Source: an uncultured Oscillospiraceae bacterium (GTDB lineage: Bacteria > Bacillota > Clostridia > Oscillospirales > Oscillospiraceae). From it: 5,795 bases of DNA. Of the stretch, positions 1 through 3,897 are shown in pieces. A model generated the notes under the pieces. It was not told the DNA's origin and did no database searches. It saw only the letters and a program-made list of their open reading frames with translations. Location of the stretch: NCBI GenBank assembly GCA_934546725.1, contig CAKTED010000114.1:1-5795 (forward strand), written 5' to 3'. Position numbers and translations under genes: made by a program. Each line of letters opens with the position of its first letter. Within the stretch, counting starts at the first letter, position 1.

Positions 1-26
1 TGCGCGCGATCAGGCAAGGAGAAAAA

Positions 27-113
27 ATGTACAGGGGAAAAAACGTAAAAATTTCAGGGAAAAGTCATTCAGGACTGGACTTTTGCGATGATATACTATA
101 TTATAAATATTGA
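27..113 (+). CDS. Possible 28-residue small ORF, doubtful
   Basis: An ATG preceded by AAGGAG (16-21) at a good 5-base spacing opens a 28-codon frame ending in TGA. The peptide starts MYRGKNVKISGKSHSG and has no hydrophobic segment, signal or recognisable motif. Its 3' half overlaps the putative promoter of the SPFH gene and the dyad at 60-84, which argues against selection on the protein. It could be a regulatory mini-ORF, or simply chance in purine-rich DNA. The only support is the ribosome-site spacing. Confidence 0.15.
   Translation: MYRGKNVKISGKSHSGLDFCDDILYYKY
60..84. other. Inverted repeat, possible weak terminator or operator
   Basis: AAAAGTC (60-66) is exactly complementary to GACTTTT (78-84), with an 11-base interval. 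Within that interval CAG (70-72) can also pair with CTG (75-77). The A-tract on the left and T-tract on the right resemble a short bidirectional intrinsic terminator for a gene upstream of the window. The dyad also covers the likely -35 position of the promoter at 68-97, so it could be a repressor site. The sequence does not decide between these. Confidence 0.35.
68..97 (+). promoter_or_regulatory. Putative extended -10 promoter of the SPFH operon
   Basis: TGATATACT (89-97) combines an extended TGn element with TATACT, one mismatch from the sigma-A -10 consensus. A weak -35 candidate, TTCAGG, sits at 68-73 with an 18-base spacer. Transcription would begin near 104, giving an AT-rich leader of about 80 bases before the ATG at 184. 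The TTATAAATAT stretch (101-110) could supply an alternative -10. The -35 is poor, so the call rests mainly on the extended -10 and its position in front of the first gene. Confidence 0.4.
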
Positions 114-169
114 TAAATAAAAATGAATATGGTGAGCATAAGCTTCATAAAAAACAGATAATCAATAAA

Positions 170-176
170 AGGGAGA
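170..176 (+). promoter_or_regulatory. Ribosome binding site of the SPFH gene
   Basis: AGGGAGA lies 7 bases before the ATG at 184. It is the only good Shine-Dalgarno sequence near the start and it supports 184 as the initiation codon. Confidence 0.7.
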
Positions 177-183
177 GAACAGC

Positions 184-1503
184 ATGGGACTTATCAAGGC
201 TGCAATAGGGGCCGCCGGCGGAGTTATGGCCGACCAGTGGAAGGAATATTTTTATTGCGAGGCCATTCCGGCAGATGTTTTGGCCGTTAAGGGACAGAAG
301 AAGATATCGGGCCGCTCGAGCAACTATAAGGGCGACGAAAACATCATATCCAACGGTTCGCTCATTGCCGTGGCGGACGGACAGTGCATGCTCATCGTCG
401 AGCAGGGCAAGATAGTGGATGTCTGCGCCGAGCCGGGCGAATATACATATAACGCGTCCACAGAGCCCAGCATATTCTCCGGCAACCTCGGCGAGAGCAT
501 AAAGGCGGTGTTTCAGAACATCGGCAAGCGCTTTACCTTTGGCGGCGAAGCGCCCAAGGACCAGAGAATATACTATTTTAATACAAAGGAGCTTGTCGGC
601 AACAAGTACGGCACTCCGTCGCCCGTGCCCTTCCGCGTTGTTGACCAGCGCGCGGGCATCGATATCGACATAGCCATACGCTGCTTCGGCGAGTACAGCT
701 ACCGCGTTTCAAACCCGCTGCTGTTCTACACCAACGTCTGCGGCAACGTGAGCGAGGCGTATACCACAGAACAGATCGCCGGACAGATGAAGACCGAGCT
801 GCTCACGGCGCTTCAGCCCGCCTTTGCCCGCATAAGCGAGATGGGCATACGCTACTCCGCCCTGCCGGGACACACCACGGAGCTGGCGGAGGTGCTCAAC
901 GAGCAGCTTTCAAAGAAATGGCGCGATCTGCGCGGAATCGAGATAGTCTCCTTCGGCGTTTCGTCCGTAAAGGCGAACGAGGAAGACGAGCAGATGATAA
1001 AGGAAATGCAGCGCAACGCGGCGTTCATGGATCCCACGCGCGCTGCGGCTCACCTTGTCGGCAGCCAGGGCGACGCGATGAAGATAGCGGCAGGCAATCA
1101 GGGCGCAGGCCCTGCCATGGCCTTTATGGGCATGGGCATGGCAGGCCAGGCCGGAGGAATGAACGCGCAGAACCTTTATCAGATGGGCGCGCAGCAGCAG
1201 GCACAGCCACAGGCGGCCCCCGCGGCGGGTGGCTGGAAATGCGCCTGCGGCGCGGTCGCCACGGGCAAATTCTGCCCCGAGTGCGGCGCAAAGAAGCCCG
1301 AGCCTGCGGCGGACGGCTGGAAGTGCGCCTGCGGCGCGGTAAACAAGGGCAAGTTCTGCTCCGAGTGCGGCGCGAAGAAGCCCGCCGGAGTGCCCCAGTA
1401 CAGGTGCGACAAATGCGGCTGGGAGCCCGCCGATCCCACGAATCCGCCCAAATTCTGCCCCGAATGCGGCGACCCGTTTGATAACGGCGACATAGTGGGC
1501 TGA
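184..1503 (+). CDS. SPFH-domain protein with three C-terminal zinc ribbons (YdjI-like)
   Basis: A 439-residue soluble protein of the SPFH family, in the group long annotated as virion-core-protein-like (B. subtilis YdjI type). SPFH proteins oligomerise on membranes as scaffolds; YdjI is known to link PspA to the membrane under envelope stress. The N-terminal part (about 20-280) reads as the SPFH module, ending in GIEIVSFGVSSVKANEEDEQ (251-270) and a short helix. No signal peptide or transmembrane helix is visible. A linker rich in Gly, Ala, Met and Gln (about 290-349) leads to three zinc ribbons: C353/C355/C364/C367, C381/C383/C392/C395 and C408/C411/C425/C428. The first two are near-identical tandem copies. 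The gene opens a three-gene operon, with the next start 30 bases after its stop. The family call is firm; the role is inferred from B. subtilis, and the ribbon ligands (protein or nucleic acid) are unknown. Confidence 0.9.
   Translation: MGLIKAAIGAAGGVMADQWKEYFYCEAIPADVLAVKGQKKISGRSSNYKGDENIISNGSLIAVADGQCMLIVEQGKIVDVCAEPGEYTYNASTEPSIFSGNLGESIKAVFQNIGKRFTFGGEAPKDQRIYYFNTKELVGNKYGTPSPVPFRVVDQRAGIDIDIAIRCFGEYSYRVSNPLLFYTNVCGNVSEAYTTEQIAGQMKTELLTALQPAFARISEMGIRYSALPGHTTELAEVLNEQLSKKWRDLRGIEIVSFGVSSVKANEEDEQMIKEMQRNAAFMDPTRAAAHLVGSQGDAMKIAAGNQGAGPAMAFMGMGMAGQAGGMNAQNLYQMGAQQQAQPQAAPAAGGWKCACGAVATGKFCPECGAKKPEPAADGWKCACGAVNKGKFCSECGAKKPAGVPQYRCDKCGWEPADPTNPPKFCPECGDPFDNGDIVG
1231..1384 (+). repeat. 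Tandem 84-base repeat encoding two zinc ribbons
   Basis: Two direct copies inside the SPFH gene, 1231-1300 and 1315-1384, are offset by exactly 84 bases (28 codons). I count 62 identical bases of 70. Both encode a GWKCACGAV...GKFC.ECGAKKP unit, with 20 of 23 residues identical. Most differences cluster in the four codons between the cysteine pairs (AT replaced by NK). This is an in-frame duplication of one zinc-ribbon module. The third ribbon (residues 408-428) has a different CxxC-x13-CxxC spacing and is not a recent copy. Confidence 0.9.
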
Positions 1504-1518
1504 TACCGGCAAAAGCAG

Positions 1519-1525
1519 AAGGGAG
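1519..1525 (+). promoter_or_regulatory. Ribosome binding site of the zinc-ribbon gene
   Basis: AAGGGAG lies 8 bases before the ATG at 1534, within the 30-base gap after the SPFH stop codon. No promoter or terminator is visible in this gap, which supports co-transcription. Confidence 0.75.
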
Positions 1526-1533
1526 AAAATATA

Positions 1534-2655
1534 ATGCCTGCACAGGTCACCAATTATAAATGCCCCGCCTGCACCGGACCGCTGCACTTCGTAGGCAGCT
1601 CCGGCAAGCTGGAGTGCGATTACTGCGGCTCAACCTTCGATGTTGCCGAGGTCGAGAAGCTTTACGCGGATAAGGATAAGGCGGCTGCCGAGGCGCAGCA
1701 TAAGGCTGAGGAAAAGACCGCCGCCGGGGGAGAGACGGACTGGGATATGTCCGGCCTTAACGAAGACTGGGGCGCGGACGCAAACGGGGTAAAGGCATAC
1801 AGCTGCCCGTCCTGCGGCGCGGAGCTTATCTGCGACGATTCCACGGCCGCGACCTCCTGCCCGTATTGCGGCAACCCGACCATAGTTCCGGGTCAGCTCT
1901 CCGGAGCGCTTAAGCCGGACTATGTCATCCCCTTCAAGCTCAGTAAGGAGGACGCCGTAAAGGCTCTTCAGGAGCATTATAAGGGAAAACCGTTCCTGCC
2001 AAAGGAATTTAAATCCAAAAACCATATTCAGGAGATAAAGGGAGTTTACGTTCCGTTCTGGCTCTTTGACGGCGCCGCGGAAGGCAGCGCCCGCTTTGAG
2101 GCGACGATATCACACAGCTATACCTCCGGCGACGAGGAGGTCACCCAGACGGAGCATTACGACGTTTACCGCGCGGGCGATATCGCGTTTGAAAAGATCC
2201 CCGTGGATGCCTCGAGCAAGATGCCGGACGATCACATGGACTCCATCGAGCCCTATGATTACTCCGAGCTGAAGAAGTTCTCCACGGCCTATCTGCCGGG
2301 CTTCCTGGCGGATAAATACGACGTAAGCATTGAGCAGTGCAGAGACAGAGCGGATGAACGCTGCGCAAATACTCTCAGCGACGCGCTGAGACAGAGCGTC
2401 GGCGGAGCGTATGACAGCTGCACGAAGGTCGATGAGCAGATAAGCCTGCGGCGAGGGAAGGTACACTATGCCCTCATGCCCGTCTGGATGCTCAGCAGCA
2501 AATGGAAGGGGAAGGATTTCCTCTTCGCCATGAACGGGCAGACCGGTAAGCTGGTAGGCGACCTGCCGATGAGCTGGGGCAAATTCTGGGCGACCTTCGC
2601 CGCCATTGCCGCGCCGCTCACGATCATAAGCTCGCTCATACTGGCGCTGGCGTAA
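1534..2655 (+). CDS. Tail-anchored protein with two TFIIB-type zinc ribbons (YdjG-like)
   Basis: A 373-residue protein. Two zinc ribbons lie at the N-terminus: C10/C13 with C28/C31, and C91/C94 with C109/C112. They are separated by an Ala/Lys/Glu-rich, probably helical stretch (38-66) and an acidic, Trp-containing linker. The middle (about 120-340) carries conserved-looking hydrophobic motifs such as GVYVPFWLFDG (170-180) and ALMPVWML (313-320), as in proteins annotated as TFIIB-type zinc-ribbon-containing. The last 23 residues form one hydrophobic helix (351-373) reaching the C-terminus, so the protein is predicted to be tail-anchored with its ribbons in the cytoplasm. It matches B. subtilis YdjG in composition and context, as a partner of the SPFH and TPM proteins. 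The TFIIB name describes the fold and does not imply a transcription role. The biochemical activity is unknown. Confidence 0.85.
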   Translation: MPAQVTNYKCPACTGPLHFVGSSGKLECDYCGSTFDVAEVEKLYADKDKAAAEAQHKAEEKTAAGGETDWDMSGLNEDWGADANGVKAYSCPSCGAELICDDSTAATSCPYCGNPTIVPGQLSGALKPDYVIPFKLSKEDAVKALQEHYKGKPFLPKEFKSKNHIQEIKGVYVPFWLFDGAAEGSARFEATISHSYTSGDEEVTQTEHYDVYRAGDIAFEKIPVDASSKMPDDHMDSIEPYDYSELKKFSTAYLPGFLADKYDVSIEQCRDRADERCANTLSDALRQSVGGAYDSCTKVDEQISLRRGKVHYALMPVWMLSSKWKGKDFLFAMNGQTGKLVGDLPMSWGKFWATFAAIAAPLTIISSLILALA

Positions 2656-2660
2656 GGAGG
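2654..2660 (+). promoter_or_regulatory. Ribosome binding site of the TPM gene, overlapping the upstream stop
   Basis: AAGGAGG, a near-perfect Shine-Dalgarno sequence, begins inside the TAA stop of the zinc-ribbon gene (2653-2655) and sits 8 bases before the ATG at 2669. The overlap suggests that translation of the two genes is coupled. Confidence 0.85.
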
Positions 2661-2668
2661 AGAGAAAA

Positions 2669-3481
2669 ATGAAGAAAAAAATTATCGCCCTTCTCCTGAC
2701 ACTCTGCATGATGGCGGCCCTTTCCGCGGCCGCGCTGGCGGACGGCGCGCAGTACGTTTTTGACGATTACGGCCTGCTTACGGATGACGAATGGAGCACG
2801 CTCGAGGATAAGGCGCGGGCCCTCTCCGAGCAGTACGAATGCGGGATCTACGCCATAATAGTTGACGATTACAGCTATTACGGCAGCGGCAGCTCCGAGC
2901 AGGTCGCGGAGCGGATATATAAGGACAGCGGTCTCGGCTATGCAAACGGCGATGATACGGACGGCATCGTCCTCCTGCTGAGCATGGACGCCCGCGACTG
3001 GGCGCTTTATGCTCACGGCATCACGGCAGAGAGCGCTTTTAACAAAAGCGCTCAGGGCAGGCTTTCGGAAAGGTTCCTCGGCAGCCTCGGCAATGACGAC
3101 TGGGCCGGCGGAGTTGACGATTATATCACCGCCTGCGGAGATTTTCTCCAGAATCTTGCCGACTATGAGGCAAACGGCGGCGACCTGAGCGACTATGAGG
3201 ATTATGACGAGCCCGGTATAACGGTCGGTGTGGTCATTATATGCGCGCTGGTCTCCAGCCTGATAGCGCTTATAGTCTGCCTTATCATGAAGGGGAAGAT
3301 GAGGTCCGTTCGCCACGGCGCGGAAGCCGGTGCATACGTTTCCGGCGGCCTGAATCTTACGGACGGCTTCGATAACTATACCCATACCACCGAAACCCGC
3401 CGCCGCATTGAGCGGGATAACGATTCCGGCTCCTCCGGCGGCAGTGCGTCCGACGGCGTGTCGAGCAGCGGAAAATTTTAA
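2669..3481 (+). CDS. TPM-domain exported membrane protein (YdjH-like)
   Basis: A 270-residue protein. A signal peptide (MKKK, then a hydrophobic stretch to about 24, probable cleavage after ALA) precedes a TPM domain (about 29-165) starting VFDDYGLLTDDEW; VDDYITACGDFLQ falls near its end. A transmembrane helix follows (about 183-207), with a basic segment (KGKMRSVRHG) placing the C-terminal tail in the cytoplasm. The tail ends in a Ser/Gly-rich stretch finishing SSSGKF, a pattern I recall from YdjH-type TPM proteins. TPM domains (TLP18.3/Psb32/MOLO-1) are extracytoplasmic and have been linked to phosphatase activity in plants and to accessory roles in membrane complexes; no catalytic claim is made here. 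Being third in the operon, 13 bases after the zinc-ribbon gene, supports a joint envelope-stress function. B. subtilis YdjH is the closest named analogue. Confidence 0.87.
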   Translation: MKKKIIALLLTLCMMAALSAAALADGAQYVFDDYGLLTDDEWSTLEDKARALSEQYECGIYAIIVDDYSYYGSGSSEQVAERIYKDSGLGYANGDDTDGIVLLLSMDARDWALYAHGITAESAFNKSAQGRLSERFLGSLGNDDWAGGVDDYITACGDFLQNLADYEANGGDLSDYEDYDEPGITVGVVIICALVSSLIALIVCLIMKGKMRSVRHGAEAGAYVSGGLNLTDGFDNYTHTTETRRRIERDNDSGSSGGSASDGVSSSGKF

Positions 3482-3492
3482 ATTGCCAGGAT

Positions 3493-3526
3493 TTTTCTGT
3501 GGGCTCCGCACAGGGTCCACAGAAAA
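3493..3526 (+). terminator. Hairpin after the operon, atypical terminator candidate
   Basis: TTTTCTGTGG (3493-3502) pairs perfectly with CCACAGAAAA (3517-3526), a 10-base stem starting 12 bases after the TPM stop codon. The position fits transcript termination. However, the stem carries its T-tract on the 5' side and its A-tract on the 3' side, opposite to a classic intrinsic terminator, and only TTT follows. The left arm can instead pair with CACAG at 3509-3513 inside the loop, giving a smaller alternative hairpin. It may stabilise the 3' end or terminate weakly. Confidence 0.4.
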
Positions 3527-3527
3527 T

Positions 3528-3595
3528 TTGAAAAATTCAATTATTTGCAAATAAAAATCACAAAAAGTGTATGACACTTGTTGCAATTGCTACAA
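3528..3595. promoter_or_regulatory. Cluster of four small palindromes, candidate operators
   Basis: Four dyads lie almost end to end upstream of and across the -35 of the next promoter. They are TTGAA-AAA-TTCAA (3528-3540), TTATTTGCAAATAA (3541-3554, a perfect 14-base palindrome), AAGTGT-ATG-ACACTT (3565-3579), and TTGTTGCAATTGCTACAA (3578-3595, symmetric at 16 of 18 positions and covering the -35). AAGTG recurs at 3598-3602. Such sites typically bind dimeric regulators. AT-richness makes some chance palindromes likely, so the last two, nearest the promoter, are the best candidates. I do not match them to a named regulator. Confidence 0.4.
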
Positions 3596-3609
3596 AAAAG
3601 TGGTACAAT
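3581..3609 (+). promoter_or_regulatory. Sigma-A-type promoter upstream of the FG-GAP-like gene
   Basis: TTGCAA (3581-3586) and TACAAT (3604-3609) are separated by exactly 17 bases, and TGG (3601-3603) adds an extended -10 TGn element. This is the best promoter in the window. Transcription should begin near 3616 and would give a leader of about 280 bases before the ATG at 3898. It separates the last gene from the upstream operon. Confidence 0.7.
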
Positions 3610-3626
3610 ATGATGTAGTTATATAA

Positions 3627-3650
3627 AAAACCGTATTTTAATACGGTTTT
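3627..3650. terminator. Small A/T-flanked hairpin just after the promoter
   Basis: AAAA plus CCGTAT (3627-3636) pairs with ATACGG plus TTTT (3641-3650) around a 4-base loop. The A-tract/stem/T-tract order is that of a short bidirectional intrinsic terminator. It starts only about 11 bases after the predicted transcription start at 3616. It could be a backup terminator for the upstream operon or the first hairpin of the leader. The stem is weak, with three G-C pairs, and the T-tract is only four bases. Confidence 0.4.
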
Positions 3651-3837
3651 CGAGAAATGCCAGAAAATTCTTCAGGCAGAGCACGTAGTACTTTGGTACG
3701 ATTTACAAATACCCGCGCTGCTGGTAGAATTTATTAAAAGGCACAGAGCTTCCTGCGGAACGCAGATATGCGCAGCCGAATACGCGGAAAAGGACTATCC
3801 GGCATACATATATTTAAGGAGGGGTTGCGAGCTCACG

Positions 3838-3876
3838 ATGGAGCGGGGCCGCACGCTGCTGCGGCAAAGGACATAG
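3838..3876 (+). CDS. Possible 12-residue leader peptide, doubtful
   Basis: ATG at 3838 opens a 12-codon frame, MERGRTLLRQRT, ending in TAG 22 bases before the main gene. Four of the 12 residues are arginine, and the stem GCCGCA/TGCGGC lies inside it. The nearest Shine-Dalgarno-like sequence (AAGGAGGGG, 3816-3824) is 13 bases away, too far for efficient initiation. It is listed because it sits in a long leader where attenuator peptides occur, but it may be chance. Confidence 0.12.
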   Translation: MERGRTLLRQRT

Positions 3877-3886
3877 TCAAAGATAT

Positions 3887-3892
3887 GGAGGG
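3887..3892 (+). promoter_or_regulatory. Ribosome binding site of the FG-GAP-like gene
   Basis: GGAGGG ends 5 bases before the ATG at 3898. This placement, together with the signal peptide that begins exactly there, fixes the start. Confidence 0.8.
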
Positions 3893-3897
3893 AAAAG

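Larger units (their letters stand above)
3616..3897 (+). promoter_or_regulatory. Long structured 5' leader or small RNA, unidentified
   Basis: About 282 non-coding bases lie between the predicted transcription start and the last gene. Several helices can be drawn. An early hairpin sits at 3627-3650. A long irregular stem pairs AAATTCT (3665-3671) with AGAATTT (3726-3732), continues with GGCAG (3675-3679 region) against CTGCT, and is capped by GTAC-TTTG-GTAC (3688-3699). A compact hairpin is CTGCG-GAA-CGCAG (3753-3765), with an alternative partner at 3771-3775. A stem before the gene is GCCGCA/TGCGGC (3848-3853 with 3860-3865). AAGGAGGGG (3816-3824) is a strong ribosome-like site with no well-placed start codon. 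I compared it from memory with common riboswitch cores (TPP, cobalamin, c-di-GMP-I, c-di-AMP) and 6S RNA and recognise none. Confidence 0.4.

Noticed and set aside
1231..1384. Tandem repeat as a CRISPR-like or mobile-element signature
   Set aside because: There are only two copies, they are in frame, and they encode a known zinc-ribbon module, so a coding duplication explains them fully.
918..1481. 187-codon plus-strand frame inside the SPFH gene
   Set aside because: It is an Arg/Gly-rich out-of-frame shadow, while the main frame carries the conserved SPFH and cysteine motifs.
910..1587. 225-codon minus-strand frame opposite the zinc-ribbon end of the SPFH gene
   Set aside because: The translation is a low-complexity Ala/Leu/Arg-rich product with repeats that mirror the duplicated zinc-ribbon DNA on the other strand. 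There is no independent evidence for it.
2636..3586. 316-codon open frame on the minus strand across the TPM gene
   Set aside because: It lies antisense to a gene with a clear signal peptide, TPM domain, transmembrane helix and ribosome site. Its translation has no recognisable motif. Long antisense frames are common in GC-rich coding DNA.
3848..3865. GCCGCA/TGCGGC stem as an intrinsic terminator before the last gene
   Set aside because: It is followed by AAAGG rather than a T-tract, so it cannot be a classic terminator. It is kept only as a leader stem.
3741..3875. Possible c-di-GMP-type riboswitch suggested by scattered GGCACAG and GGCAAAGG words
   Set aside because: The conserved core strings and their order, as I know them, are absent, and no matching pair of stems could be drawn.
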